DNA of 64,000 nt, from the NCBI GenBank assembly GCA_964017195.1, contig OZ024894.1:34098184-34162183 (forward strand). The letters are read 5' to 3'. The DNA comes from Siderastrea radians. Its lineage: Eukaryota > Cnidaria > Anthozoa > Scleractinia > Rhizangiidae. Within the stretch, counting starts at the first letter, position 1. Each line of letters begins with the position of its first letter. Under the pieces are notes generated by a model. It worked only from the letters and a program-made list of their open reading frames with translations. It had not been told where the DNA came from and made no database searches. The position numbers and the translations under genes were made by a program. Positions 39,600 to 53,140 of this stretch are shown here, piece after piece.

Positions 39600-40434
39600 A
39601 ACCCGTTGTCAGAATCGCAAAAACATCTTTTCCACGGAAAACTGCGGAGGCAGTCCTCTGGAGTGGTAGATAACGTGGACTCATCTATATCACGCGCGCG
39701 CTTCGCGGTAACCATCTTTCTGATTGTCACAAATGACCCTCACTACGAGGTGTTGATGTCGGCTGTCAAAACTGACCAATCAGAGGGTATACCAGGAGCT
39801 GATATACCGGAACAGGCCGTTAAAAAAAATGCTTACAGGCTCCGCCGCCTTGTCTCTCCCCAGCCCCTTCGCTTTTTTTTTCGCGCTCTTTTTCTCAATT
39901 CACGCTTTCCCCACTATCTCGGAGCCTGGAACAGGCTAACATAGGTAGCATTCAGCAGACTAACATGCGCATGCGTCTTATATAAGATAGTACAGCTCTT
40001 GGTACCTCTACCACAAGCTTTACAGCAGTTTGTTCGCATGTTAAGCCGACTGACCATGAAAAAAGACTTGGCCCAATTTATAAACCGGCGGTCGCCATAA
40101 TGGCGACGGCCAGTTAACAAATTTCACCATATTGTGAAACAAAACGTCATCGACTCTGCGCACATTGCGTGCCTATGTTTGGATGTGTGTGCGTAGCAAG
40201 GCTCACCCTATGTCAGCAGGTGGCTTAATTTTTGTTTTTATTTTTTTGACACTTTGTAACTGGTTGTGATCAATTGGAACACTACATGAGCATTCGCTTA
40301 TCATAATTTCGGCAGAATGTTTCAAACATCTTACTAATACATCTTACTAATACTAATGAAAGGTTTACTGATTGACATTGATGTCAATGATTGACATTAA
40401 TGTCAATGATTGACATTATGTTAACACTAAGCAC
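39600..40434. other. Spacer, nothing recognised
   Basis: Short TTGACATTGATGTCAATGA-type palindromic words occur at 40371-40415. No gene. Confidence 0.35.
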
Positions 40435-41225
40435 AGTCAGACCACCCTCTGTTCGTGTGGTTGTTGTTGTTGTGGTTGTTGTTTTTTTAATCCAAGCATC
40501 GATCTATGGTATGTACAGAAATAATACACGTGAACATTACGGCGGTTCTGATTTGCCTCAAAATACAAATTTGGATGCAAATGCTTCAATAAAATGTTTC
40601 TCGATTCTCGAGGAATTTGAAGAATACAAGTCGATTCGAATCTGCCGATCAGCGTATCGAAACTGTTGGCAGTTCAAAAGCTCAACCCTGCACTGATTGG
40701 TAGATTCGAATCGACTTGCATGCTTCAAATTCCTGTGGCCGAGAATCTTGCACCGATCATGTTGAGAAAGCTACTTTTGGGACCTCAGGATCGCTTTGCT
40801 CGGTAAATTTAGGAAGGATAAAGCTCTAATTCGGCGCAAGCATAAAAACACATCCAGTCGCTAAGATGCCGGTGTTTTCGAGGTGAGAATTTTAATGGTT
40901 TGGTGCCAGTTCCAGCTTGAAATGGACGAGGTCACGGCCCCCGGCTCACGGTCGCGTGTCTTACTCTCTTCTTTGCTCTCTTGCTAGCAGTCGAGAAATG
41001 ATCTCGCAAAATGGCGCCTTAAAACAGCTCAGGATGGCGAAAACAACCTGACACATCACTCTGTAAACATTTCATTGAACTTTTGTTGAAGCAATTACAC
41101 TCAAATCTGTATTTTGGGGCAAATCGGAACCACTGTAATGTTCATTTGTATTTCTTCTATACACACTATAGGTCGATGCTCAGATTTCAACAACAACAAC
41201 CACACGAACAGAGGGTTGCCTGTCA
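40435..41225. mobile_element. Candidate TIR element with internal hairpin
   Basis: CAGACCACCCTCTGTTCGTG on the left pairs with CACGAACAGAGGGTTGCCTG on the right, and both continue with GTTGTTGTTG-type words. The start CAG is reminiscent of hAT ends, but no 8-bp target duplication was found. An internal inverted repeat of about 55 bp per arm lies at 40596-40750 (GGAATTTGAAG to CTTCAAATTCC). No coding frame. Confidence 0.45.
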
Positions 41226-41819
41226 CTGCAATAAGCACATCAAGACTGAAAGGGAATGAAACTATAGCACGCTCATGGAAAATGCCCTCCAGTCGAACTG
41301 ACAGCTCTCGATCCCTACATTAATATTCTCCTGGAGTAATTATCAAGGGTTAAAATAAATTCAAAAGCAAACTCAGTTTTAAGCAAACTACACTTACCTG
41401 GTGTTGAAACACAAAAAAAGATCGTCCAAATGGTAAAAAAGCGCCAAGCGCAACATGTTTCCCGCGAGACCATTTTTGACAATATGGAGAACAGTGCCGC
41501 AGACCCTACCGCAGGCCTTTGCTTCTTTATCTTACTCCTTCTATCTGAAATAATCTTCGAAAGGTAATTACAAAGGACCAGCTAGATAAATTCCTTCGTC
41601 AAAGAGCCTACGCTTGCGTTTCAGATTTCACAGTACAAAGTCTAAACGTAGTTTAATGGAAGTGCGAAGGGAAGGAACATGTAAAGGTGTGCTATAGCTA
41701 ACCGCAGCCAATCAGAAGCCAGCTTACATCTCCGCCTGATTACGTCACACCCATAAACACGACACTACACGCTCACGCTCAGAGTATTCGCCGGTGTTCT
41801 AGATGTTTCCGTAATTTTA
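41226..41819. other. Spacer, nothing recognised
   Basis: No gene or clear repeat. Confidence 0.35.
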
Positions 41820-44420
41820 CAATATCCTTTTTTAGGAAACTTAAAAAAACAAGGCAGATACAATATTTCCATTTTTGACTGTTTTCCCAGCCTTCAAGCA
41901 CATAAACATGGCCCTGTACACTGTTATTTTTAGCTATAGCGTATTCTATTCGAAATTAAAAAGGACCGAAATTTTGTGGGCGGAGAACAGCTAGCAGAAA
42001 CTTTGAGCAAAAATAAGGAAATGACAAAACCGAGGTGCTTTTAATAGTTTGTAGATTTGTCTATACGTATATGTTTTCATTGTTTGTCTCATGGCTAAAT
42101 GTATGGCTTTTTTAACTTCAACACGACCCCGGCCACAAGCACAAGCTTTGAATTTTATTGCGTATATTAAAGGCCATGTCATGTTATTCTATGTTAGGGT
42201 ATGCTATGTTATGTTATGCCATGAGACAAACAATAAAAACATATTTACACAAATGTACAAATTATTAAAAGCACCTCGGTTTAGTCATCTCCTTATTGGT
42301 GCTCAGAGTCTCAGCTTGCTGTTTCCCGCCTACAAAATTTCGGTCCTCCTTCGATTAAAAAAATGCTATATCTGGAAATAACAGTGCACGGGGTCAAGTT
42401 TATGGCTGGGAAAAAGGTCAGAAACAAAAGCATAGTATTTGTATGTTTTGGACCAGTTTCCTGAAAAGATTTGCAAGACACAAAAGATGCCGACGTTATT
42501 TTTCTGCACGTTTTTTTCTTGAACGAATTGCAATGGAAATTTATTTTTGAGGAAATTTTTTCCTGCTGGAAATAAAGTGGCGGCTTCGTTCAAGTTTTGT
42601 TACTATAATATTGCGAGCCGGTATCAATTTTATTCTTTCGTTTCTTTTTGTTTTTTTTTTTTCGTTTCTTCCTTTCCTTTTTTGGATGATATTTTAGTCT
42701 CATGTATTCCTTTTTAGCAAAGGAAGAGTAGTTGTCCCGAAAAAAAAAGCCTTTCTTTGGAAAGAAAAGCTTTTCTATCGCTCACCCGCGCGCTGTCCAC
42801 GCTTGTCCACGCAAATGAATCATGAGGATGGGGATCCCCTTAACTGGAAAAATTTTTATTTTGGTGACGTTACGAAAAAAGGTGGGCTTGAGAAATTTTC
42901 AAACGCTTATTGCACACGTTCCACTCGGTGAAGTTTTTTTTTAACTGGAACATTTGTAGGATTTGTGTGTTATTCAGTCATAATAAAGTAAGAGCAATTT
43001 TTGCTCATGCACTTCTGCATTAATCGAGAAAAACGACAAATTACTATTCAGGCAAAACTTGTATACAAAATTCTCACAGCTTTGCCAGCTGAATCCTGCC
43101 AGGCTACAACCGCTTTGCAACAAAAATAACCAAAAATTACCGTGTAAGAATCCTTTGCGTGGACGAGCATGCACAGTGTGTGGGTGAGCGATAGAAAAGT
43201 TTTTCTTTGTAAGGAAAGGCATTTTTTCTGGACAACTACTGAGACCAAGATATCACCCATAAAAGGAGAAGAAGAAACGAAAAAAAGAAACAAAGCAAAA
43301 CTATCCGCAATATTGTAAAATTTTAATAAGAAAACTTTAACGAGGCCGCCACCTTTTTTTCCAGCAGAAATAAATTTCCTCAAAACTAAATTTCCTTTGC
43401 ACTTTTTTTGTCCCAAAAACAAAGAAAAGAAAAACGTGCAGAAAAACAACGTCGGCGTCTTCTATGTCTTGCAAGATCTTCTTTAGGAAACAGGTTCAAA
43501 ATATACAAATACTGTGCTTTTCTTTCTGACTCTTTTCCCAGCCTTCAAGTACATAACCTTGACCCCGTGCACTATTATTTGCAGATATAGTGTATTTTAT
43601 TCGAAATTAAAGAGGACCGAATTTTGTGGGCGGAAAACAGCAAAAAGCACAAATAAGGAAATGACTAAACCGAGGTGCTTTTAATAGTTTGTAAATGTTA
43701 CAGATATGTTTTTATTCTTTGTCTCATGGCTAAATGTATAGCTTTTTTAACTTCAACACGACCCCGGCCTCAAGCACAAGCTTTGAATTTTATCGCGTAT
43801 AAATAAATGCTATGTTATGTTATGTTATGTTATTTTATGTTATGTTATGTTATGTTTTACGTACAAACTCGTTTTCGTGACATCTTGTCATTCCTAAGGT
43901 AAAGGTTTATTGCGTTTTCTATATTTTCCTTTTAAGGTAGCTCTATACAGTTTCTTATCAGCCTTCAGAGTCAAATATACAAATGGTCAACAAATGTTCC
44001 AATTAAAAAAAACATTTCACTAAGTGGAACACGCAATAAGCTTTTGAAAACGCCTCAAACCCACCTTTTTTCGTGACGTCACCAAAACAAAAAATTCTTC
44101 TAGTTACGGGGAATCGCAGGCTCATGATTCCTTTGCGTGGACGAGTGTGGACAGCGCGCGGGTAAGCGATAGGAAAGCTTTTCTTTCCAAATGAAGACAT
44201 TTTTTTTCTGGAAAACTACCTTCCTTAACTGTTAAGGATTCCATATGACCAAAATATCACTCCCTCCCCCCCAAAAAAGGAAGAACCAAAAAAAAGGAAC
44301 AAAATAATAAACAATACCGATTCGCAATAATTTAATAAAAATAAAACTTAAACGAAGCCGCCACTATATTTCCAGCAGAAATATATTTCCTCAGTTTCCA
44401 GCTGCGGAAATCATTAAACA
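41820..44420. repeat. Cluster of inverted and direct copies of one repeat family
   Basis: Three copies of a roughly 450-580-bp module are present: 42381-42960 in one orientation, and 43130-43600 and 43980-44420 in the other. Shared words include CCAGCAGAAATA, CGTGGACGAG and GAAAAGCTTTTCT. A second module (ACCGAGGTGCTTTTAATAG to CACGACCCCGGCC) occurs at 41950-42150, inverted at about 42220-42360, and again at 43610-43790. Long hairpins are possible. ATGTT tandem repeats lie at about 43806-43856. No coding frame. Confidence 0.65.
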
Positions 44421-46107
44421 ACTTTCTGTTCCATTTTTACACTAAAAAGTTACTGCTGATTTTCAGGAAAAAAACTAAATAGTCAGATTAACTCTTGGAT
44501 CAGTGTCGTTTTGGTAGGCTTCCTAAGAAAGGCAGGAAAGCTCTTTCTTTTAATGTTGTAAGCTTAATAATTTTGTCTGCCGAAACACGCGTTGTTTCAT
44601 ATTATTTGTTTACATTCTTTGCAGCTACTTGGGCTAGATAACTGCACAGAAAAGCAAACAGTATGTACATAACCTTTAATTTACATTTAAGGCAGACATC
44701 GGAAAAGGGAGAGAAAAATGTCCACAAGAAATTAAATACGTTTTGAAAAAGACAACATTATTGTTCCGCTTGATAGAATCAACACGTCAACAGCACGAAA
44801 CGCTGGGCAAACGCCGGACGCTTTTCAACTGGCCCTCAACTCGATACTCATCCTTTATTCGTTCACTGAACGCCATCATACTAGGAATAATTTTTCGCTA
44901 AAAGAAATGTATTTAAGCTTATAAATACAACTGAATCTTTTTTTAAAATTTTCTGTTTTATTTTAAAGGTAGCCCACTCAAGTTTTTTTAAGGTCACACG
45001 GTGTGAACACAAGTAAAACTTAGATCAAAAGCTACTGGTAACTGATAAATAGACACTGAAATATAAGTAAGTGTCTTTTTGAGTTTCATTTTCATCAAAA
45101 TTCAGTGACAACCAGTGTCTTCTCGCTACAGGTATATGTTCTAGTCAACGCTTGATAGCGAGGCCTGCGGGCAAATCTCGCCAGCGGAGCTCCATTGCTA
45201 AGCAAATTTGGTAACCTATCGATCCGAGAAATTTTGGTTGTGACGTAATAGTCACGTGACCGTACGTCCGTCCGTACGTCCGTCTGTCCGTACAGACTCT
45301 GCGGGAGGGGGAGGGGAGTCCCAAGACAACCCAACGGGGGGGTAGAGAATGCCATCTTTTCTTGGTGGGAAATGGCGCGGTGCTTTTGGGCAACCGGCGT
45401 TTTTCTTGGCGGGAAATTGCATGACCATCATTGTGGCTTTTGAAAAAGAGGTTTCTTTAAAGGCTTAAGCCTCTTTAGCCAAACGATTGTACGAGAGTAC
45501 TGAAGTTTTATATTTGACAAAAAAACCCATCTAATATCTGTAAATGAAAAGAAAAAGTTCAAAAGAATACTGGTAGAAGGCGAAAAGTTCAAGTTACAAA
45601 AGTTGCCTCCAAAGGACTTCATCGCTTTGTTTTCTTCACGGCCTAAAGGGTCTAAGGTACATGATTTTGAGTATTACGGTCAAAGAAATTACGTTTTGAG
45701 ATGGGAATTTAATTTATGTCAGTAAAAATGTGTCATTTACTTTTGACTTTAAAAAATTATTAGAATACGCGCTCAGATTTGTGACAATGTAGTCTTGAAT
45801 ATTTTGCCATGCTCAGCCGATTTAACTCGCGTGGTCAGACCCACGATGTTGGAAGTGTAACGCGAATTGCATTTAAGTATAAACTTACGGGTTTTCGAAT
45901 TCTTTCAAAAATGATTTCTCTGTCCATTATTTTGTTTGTTTTTTCATAACAGTAGGTCTAAGCACAGTCGCAAGACAACTAGCTGCACAAGCATCACTTC
46001 AGTGAGATTACGACGAATGCTTTCTTTCAATTTTGACTGTCGGGTCCATCTCTTTGTGCAATTGTTGATTTTCTTGTCCGAGAAGTTTTCAATAGTAATA
46101 GCCTTTT
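44421..46107. other. Gene-poor stretch with a GTCC/GTAC-rich repeat
   Basis: About 45120-45420 resembles a dispersed repeat: a CGTACGTCCGTCCGTACGTC core followed by G- and C-runs. It leaves open frames on the minus strand that look spurious. No gene elsewhere. Confidence 0.35.
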
Positions 46108-46490
46108 AAGCGAAGCAGTTGTCGGTTTAATGCTGTTTTGTCCCAAAAGCTTCCGAAAACAGTTTTGTGCGTTCCTCAAAGCGGGTAACTTTGTATAGCC
46201 TTACTTTGCATCCGCAAAACTTCTGCCGGCATAATTTAAAGCGTGTTTGGTGTTTGTTTGTTTTGAATCTTGATGGTCTCTAGTTAGAGAACGAAATATA
46301 ACAGTTATTTAGAAAACTACAAGCGAAGCAGTTGTCGGTTTAAACTTATTATATCGAAAAGCTTCCAAAAACAATTCTGTGCATTTCTAAAAGCGCTCAA
46401 ATTTCAAACAATTTGCAGCCGCAAAACTTATGCCATAGAGTTAAGCATGTTTGGCGTTTGTTTGTTTTCAATCTGTTTGGCTGAGAATAA
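46108..46490. repeat. Tandem duplication, period about 213 bp
   Basis: AAGCGAAGCAGTTGTCGGTT occurs at 46108 and 46321. Both copies continue through AAGCTTCC, CCGCAAAACTT and GCGTGTTTGG/GCATGTTTGG to GTTTGTTTGTTTT. They differ at many positions, so the duplication is not recent. Confidence 0.7.
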
Positions 46491-47129
46491 AGCAGTGTAA
46501 ATGAACCTTCAGTAGAGCTTGCATGCATTCTTAAAACAATGAAAAAAATTGTGCAGAACGTGCACACCAAAAAGTAAATCCTGTAGACCAATTTGTGTGA
46601 CAAAAAAAAAATGCGTTGAAAATTTTTTATCCCCCCTCCTGTTATTTCTAACGGTCCAGCCCTTAGGTGTAACCTTTGCTTCTGACCCCGCCGTTAGCAT
46701 GAAACTCAATTTCACAAAAACCTGTTTCGCTTAAGAATGCTTCAATGCTGATCTTGCCACCTTACTTTGCCATAGACGTTGAAGAATATTGTCTCAAATC
46801 TATTTGGAACATTAAACCACCCAAAATACCCTCATAGGTCGTTGGATAAAAGTGGCCTCATCAGAATGGAAGATCTGTTTAAACAAAAAAGCATAAAGTA
46901 ATCGAATTCTGTCAGATATGAAATAAACAATAACCCATCAATGGACTCGGAGATCTCGTGGTTGTTGATGCTTCTTTGCTTGTTTGTTTGATGTTGTTTT
47001 TTTGTTTTTGCAAGGAGTGTTTTGTCTTTTGTTTCACCAATATGTTTCTCTCGGTTAATCGTTAATCATTAATGTAGTCTGATCTGATTTTATTGTTTTT
47101 CTCTTTTCAGTCTCTCTTCTCTCAAACGT
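46491..47129. other. Spacer, nothing recognised
   Basis: AT-rich, no gene. Confidence 0.35.
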
Positions 47130-47960
47130 TTCACGCAATATAACAAACAAGAGAAAGAGTGTTTCATCAGGATATCCAAACACCGAGAAGTGGGTTGAAA
47201 AAAAAAGGCACAGTCAAGTTTTTTTTTAAAACAATATCGAGGTGTTTGGATGCCTGCTCAAGAAAATTAAGGCATGGGTCATCCAGTTATTTCACAAAAA
47301 GTAAGGGGGTGATCTAACTTTTAATGAATTTAGCATAAAGCGGAGTAAGCGGAGGATTTACAAGATGAAGGTTGAAGAACCTTAAATGTTTTTAGGATCA
47401 TATCTCGCCACGTGACCAATTAAGGCTATTTTTAGCTAAAAATCCTTTTTGGCAGAATGGCACCACTTTTCATAATTTTCTGGAGGGTGCATTGATCTTA
47501 ATAATGTTAAGGCTACTAGTAACATCAATTCTGTGCCCGGACCTTTGAGGAAAATTCAACATAAATCCTGAAATAAGAAAATAATTATACGAGGGGACTA
47601 GGAACTAGTACCAAACGGTGTTTATTTACAAAAGTGATCAAATATTTCACAAATTCCGCTCACAGACCTTTCGTTGCTGACGTGAATGACTGAATGAACG
47701 ACTGTTGGCATAAACTGGTGTCATCCTTCTTCGAAGATTTTCCGATTATGTGGCCGTAAAAAGTCACGTGACCTTGCTTGCATACATCATGCCATTCATT
47801 ATGTTAACATTAGCCAACTTATCAGTCTGACCACGTTTTAGCGTTTTATCTCTTAATCCTAACTTGTGGACCACCCCCTAACTTTTTGGTGAAATAAAAG
47901 AGCACCCATGCCTCAATTTTCTTGAGCTGAGGAAACGCTCTTTTGAGTTTTTGATATGGC
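47130..47960. mobile_element. Candidate inverted-repeat element
   Basis: CAAGAAAATTAAGGCATGGG and TTTCACAAAAAGTAAGGGGG (47258-47310) pair with CCCCCTAACTTTTTGGTG and CCATGCCTCAATTTTCTTG (47872-47930). Outer AAAGAGTGTTTC and GAAACGCTCTTTT also pair. The interior is non-coding. Exact ends and target site are unclear. Confidence 0.4.
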
Positions 47961-50640
47961 TTCTCAAACCATTTATAATTCTTGGAGAAATTTGAAAGCA
48001 CAAGTTCGCAAAAATCTTACGTAAATTAAGATCTGGTATCCAAACCACTGTCAGGTTGTGATTTTCTTTGTTTTCTCTTTATGGATTGTTAATGAGTTTG
48101 AGAAATATAAATCTCGGTTTCTTATAACTCCTATCTCTAATCAGCCGGAACCCCATTACCCTAGTTATCTGATACATTAGTGCCTAAAAAACAACTCCGA
48201 CAAGGCCTGAAAACACAGCAAAGAGACTCTTGGGAATACACAAACAACACCGAATCCACACGATTCAGTCACGGAAATAACAGGAATGTGACCATACTTT
48301 CCGATAATCTCTTGGTTGCTATCGCAACCACAAGATAAAAAAGCTAACAAAGTTGCATGACAGATGTTTTATTCACAGGACATCTCTATTATGAGGTTTA
48401 ATTCTAGTGGCTCACAAATCAACTCCAGCTTTTAAAGGCCGTCTTTTATAACAGGTTTTCTTGTATAATATAATAAAGTTGTTCAATACGAATGATTTAA
48501 GAAAGATCGACCAAGCTCTTTACCAAAAGAATAAGCCTGGATCAAACGTCTATATAAAGCCGTGGGTAGCAGATGGTGCTTCATCTTTTCTAGGCATATA
48601 AACACAATTTTAGCCTAGTAGGGGGGGGGGGGATTTCAACGAACCAATCTTCAAACGTTCAAATGCCGGGGGGATGTTGAAGTTTCGAAATGATGCGGGT
48701 GCATACAAAACTATGAACAAAACGTAAGTGGTTTCACTCAAACGTTTTTAGCATTAAGGACAAGAATAGCTACACATTTAGAATAATTATCCCTTGTAAA
48801 AAACGCATAGTGATAGTCTAATTTTCGCCAGATATCTAAAAGTTCCGTCACACGAGTTTGTCACACTAATCTGTCACACTTCGATCGAATGCACTCGCAC
48901 GCGGGCTTGAAGCTTGGTCAGTGGTAGGTAATTCCAAATAAAGAAGTGGTGGCATTTTACGTACCAAAACCGTCCATCGTACCGTCTGTCATAGCTCCGT
49001 CGTACCAAACAGGCCTGGTTTACTGCTTCTTTCTCTACTTTTGAGCACGTCCGACCGTTATTAATTACAAACATCACTTTCGCGAGCCTTAAATCGCCAA
49101 AATAAACACAGAAACACAAATAAAAACGGATTTAAACGGATACAGCCATTATAAAAACATAGGCCTGCAGTGCATGCAGAACCGGTGACGTTTTTTTATC
49201 ATGTCACAAACATGCGCAACTACTTAATATGTGTTCGTATGGAATTGAACAGAAACTTGGCCGACAACAATACACCGTAAGTCCGCCTCCCGAAGGCTCA
49301 AATATCAGATTTTCTGACTTTCTGGGGAACACATGTCTTCATTATCGCCGTTAGTTTCCAGTGTTCTCGGATTCGGATGTGTTGTCACGCAGACAAAGTA
49401 TTGCGTGTGTGGCTGCACTTGCCACCGAGATCCTGCTCACTGTTGCAGGAAAATTCTTTTCAAGCGCAAGGTTCGGGAAGCGAAGCGTGCCTATTTGTTT
49501 ACATTTCCAAATTTCCCACGGTAAAGAGGTATTTTTAGCTCACGAGTTTGTTTTGCGTCTCATCTTATAGCCGAATAAATTTCGTTTGCTTTGCCTTCGA
49601 ACAGTACCGGAAAGTGTTTAAATTGAACTCTCGCTTTCAAAACCTGATTGCTTCCCTGCATGGAAAGCAAAACGCAGAAAATAGGCTCCCTCAAGATAAC
49701 GAATAATTCGGCTTGGAAGTTAAAAATGGAAACGAATACAAACCACATATGCATGGGAATTCGAGAACCAAGTCGAGTTCGTTCTTGCGTGCTTTGTTCA
49801 GAAATGTATCACCAGGTCATGGTCAAGTACACTGTCTAGCAAAAAATCCTGCCAAGCCTCAGTCCATAAAAACAGCGCATTCGACAGGTAATTCGAAGCA
49901 AAATAAAAGTAGGTCCTACATGATCGAGATCGAATCCAGACACTTCACAGTCCCGGCGAGGTACTCCCTGTTACTAGTAATAGTTTTCACTAAGACTGCC
50001 CCGCCATTGACTGAGCATGTTGCGAGTCAGATTTAATAACTGGTGATATCTTTGTTTTGCCGTTTAATGAATTCAAATGTGAATGACTGGATGTTGAATT
50101 TTAGTGAAATGACCTCCGGACAATTGTGAAAAAACTTCGAAATGCTCGAAAGTCTTTAATTTTTAGAAGTGAGTGATTATATATGAGATTTTATCAAGCT
50201 AATCGATATAAAGCGCTAAAGATAAGTTGAAGCTTAGACTTGGGCTGCGATTATTTTCCCTCGAAGTCAGCTTCTCTGCCGAGAGTCTCGGTTGTCAGTG
50301 AATCTTTAATAAACAAAACGTTTCCTGTAGGATTACAACTGCAGAAATCGGTTGAATTTACTTCGTTTGATTATACCCGGTTACTAACTAGAACTCTTAC
50401 CAATCAATCTCATCCCGGTTATACCAATAGACACCGCCACAGGCTAAAATAGAACTTGACATCATTGGCAAACCTGTCAAACCGGTTAAGAAACCGGAAC
50501 CTACATTAATGAAATTCCTCCGCATTTTATTCGTGAGTACAAGACAATAGCCTATGCCCTCATCAACGTTAATGTAGTCCACTTTAAACTAATGAGATTC
50601 CACTTCAAAAAAGAGGAGTAAAACATCCCTACTATACTAC
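47961..50640. other. Gene-poor stretch
   Basis: Contains a G-run at about 48621-48632 but no supported exon, RNA gene or repeat. Several short frames on both strands start without splice or family evidence. Confidence 0.35.
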
Positions 50641-51418
50641 TCACTTCGATTATTACTTGCCTGTGTTGTTTGCATTAACTTTGGAGAATTACGTTTTTGT
50701 TCTCGTAAAAGACAAGGAAAAGACTTTTTTCAACGGAATATGTCAAATTTCAAACACTTTCTGTAAATGAACTAGGTGCGTTCACAAGATAAACTAAATT
50801 TTGCGATCTCGTATAGGCAAATACGAGTTGGCATGTGTGAACATCGTAAAAACAATCCTTTATGGCCAATATGTTGTCAATGTTTGCCAACATTTTGGCA
50901 ACCTTTTTTTTTTTGACATTTGAAAACATTACCTTGAGTTTACCAATACGAAATTCATAGATAGACAAACTTAAACAATTGTTCAAACTCATACTTAAAA
51001 TAAATAACATAACATTTTTGCATGTCAGCTGCGTACTCGAAGCTCCACACTAATAAAAAGGTAAGGCGCCAAGAGTACGTCTGTTACCGGCTTTTAACAA
51101 TATACTATCGTTGGCATTTTAATACCAAATGCTAATCCGTAATTGAACATTAGCTCACTTGAAAGCGTTTCTCATCGCTAAGTTTAAGTTTCTGTTTCAG
51201 ATAAGCCAATTCAAAAATGACGTAGAAAAAATATTTGACAGAATTCATTTACACGAAGATGGTAATTATGAGTTCAACACTAATCGTGGAATAGATTGAG
51301 CGTGCCTTGAAAAATTACTTATCTTGAGGTGCATTTTCAGTTCTTCAGTATTAGTTTTAGGGCCACGTAGTTGTTAGTGCTATACATTATTAAGTGCTTC
51401 TCTCGTTACAAACATTTG

Positions 51419-51464
<46 letters not shown>

Positions 51465-51525
51465 CTGATTGATGGATTGATTGATTGATTGATCGATTGA
51501 TTGATTAAGGTTAAGACATTTGAAA
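50641..51525. repeat. Third copy of the receptor-locus flank (empty PLE site)
   Basis: Collinear with 9491-10925 from TCACTTCGATTATTACTTGCC through GGCCACGTAGTTGTTAG and CTCGTTACAAA into the GATT array. It lacks the Penelope-like insert. No GPCR-like sequence was found immediately to its left, so only the flank of a unit survives here. Confidence 0.75.
51420..51512 (+). repeat. (GATT)n microsatellite
   Basis: About 22 tetranucleotides with few interruptions. It corresponds to the array that houses the Penelope-like insertion at 10.3-10.9 kb. Confidence 0.9.
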
Positions 51526-52858
51526 GGTATTAAGGGTGCGCGGCTTATCTGGAGTAAAATGTAAGCCGCGGAAGGGACTTTAGTTTTTTAGCGTTCTCCC
51601 AAGATAAGATAAGGGATAAGATAAAATAATTCATTTAATGTCAAGAACACAGGGAGTGGTTTCTCAATCTCCCGAGCCAGGGGCTCATGATACAAGTGTT
51701 TGACAGGTTAAAAAACTATGAACTATGCTGGCTAAAAATCCGAGGACAAATTAATGCATATAGAAAGCTAGCTAAATCTACATATATCTAAATAATTAAT
51801 TGGTCGAGTCTGAAGGTAATTAAGTTAAACTAAATGTATAATTTACAATTTTCCTCCATTGCTGGGTTATCGTATCCGGTATTTGGAGTGCTTGCATCAT
51901 GATGTATTTCTCTAGTGGTACACTCTCCCAGCCTGTGTTCTCCTATGGACGAGTTCCCTCTGTGATTGCCAAAGGGGAAATGCCGTTGAAAAGCCGCCTG
52001 AAAATTAAAAACTAGTATTAGTCAAAGATTAAGAAAGTGCATTCTACTGCTTGCATTCTATCATCGAGCCAACGCTTCTGGTTCCCAAGTTGTCGCCAAG
52101 GAGATGAAAGCCTTTGAGTACTTTGCTTTCCCCTAAATGAACACAAAGGTCCTTGAATATGTGCTGTCATTCCTTCAGTGGAACAGCAAGCACCCAAGCC
52201 AGCTAAATCACTTGGTTAGACAGCACAGAAGCCCCAAAACATGTACTAACAAAGGGTCTGAAATTAATTTTCCAGAAATCTTTGATGACATATTTACAAG
52301 AGAAAATTCACATGGCAAATGAAACTGACATGCCAGTTAAATTAACAAAGACATTTGCAACATAAAAAATATGACAAAATTTTCTCATCTACACGAGCAA
52401 ATACAGTTTGCAGTAGTATTTTCTAGTAAGGTAGGCATCTCAATTAGTCAATATATCAAATTACTGTGGTTTGTGCACGACTTTACATCAACGAATTTGC
52501 CGGTGACATGCCTTAACAATGACCATCAAGGTAAGCACTGCACAGCAATGACGAATTAGTATCAAGGAGCATTCTGATGTCTTAGTAAACAAATTCACAT
52601 TCCGCATCGTGTCAAAAATAACACAGCTAGGCTGTTGCCTGTCTCGACAAGTAACAGAAGTGTCCACTTTTATCCTGCGTTTAAAGATATATTTAGCCTT
52701 CCTGTCAGTCTTTATCCTCATGCCTTACAACAACATGACCAGCTTCTGGCTCTGAAAGTCAGCAGAAGGCACTCTCAAAATTCTCAAATTCAGCAACAAG
52801 GGAATAATTACGAATTAGCGATGTTTTTTCGAGCGCTGTACATCCTACCTCCGCCGCT
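51526..52858. other. Gene-poor stretch
   Basis: GATAA repeats at about 51601-51625 could mark the tail of a retroposon. No supported gene. Confidence 0.35.
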
Positions 52859-53013
52859 TGTGTTTGTAAGAGCGCTTCAAACTGTGCCTTGTTAACCAAC
52901 TTGAAAACTTTCCCAGAATAGTTAGTTTCTGGCTTCAAAAAGTCTTGTGAAGGCCTTGGTGGTCCTCGGCAGAAATCACTCAAACTGTTCTCTTGAAATT
53001 CAGCAACAGGCAT
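52859..53013 (-). CDS. Possible first exon of unknown gene
   Basis: ATG at 53013 opens 51 codons (MPVAEFQENSLSDFCRGPP and on to a helical FKLVNKAQFEALLQTQAAE) ending at a GGAG|GTAGGA donor after 52859. A decayed second copy of its last part lies at 53060-53140, with a stop in place of a glutamine-rich segment. Composition looks coding-like. I do not recognise the family, and no partner exon was found. Confidence 0.3.
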
Positions 53014-53059
53014 AGCTGTCCGAGTTCATACGAATAATCGATCTTTTATCGACCACTAA

Positions 53060-53140
53060 TACATCATAGGTGCGCCGCTTGTGTTTACAAGTGAACTTCA
53101 CACTGTGCCTTGTCGGCAAACTCGAAAACTTTGCTAAAAA
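53060..53140 (-). repeat. Decayed duplicate of the 52859-53013 exon end
   Basis: CGCCGCTTGTGTTT, ACTGTGCCTTGT and AACTCGAAAACTTT align with 52850-52920 at an offset of about 215 bases. Confidence 0.55.

Noticed and set aside
45095..45393. Two minus-strand frames with TDVRTDV and similar repeats
   Set aside because: They come from a CGTACGTCCGTC-rich dispersed repeat and show no domain.
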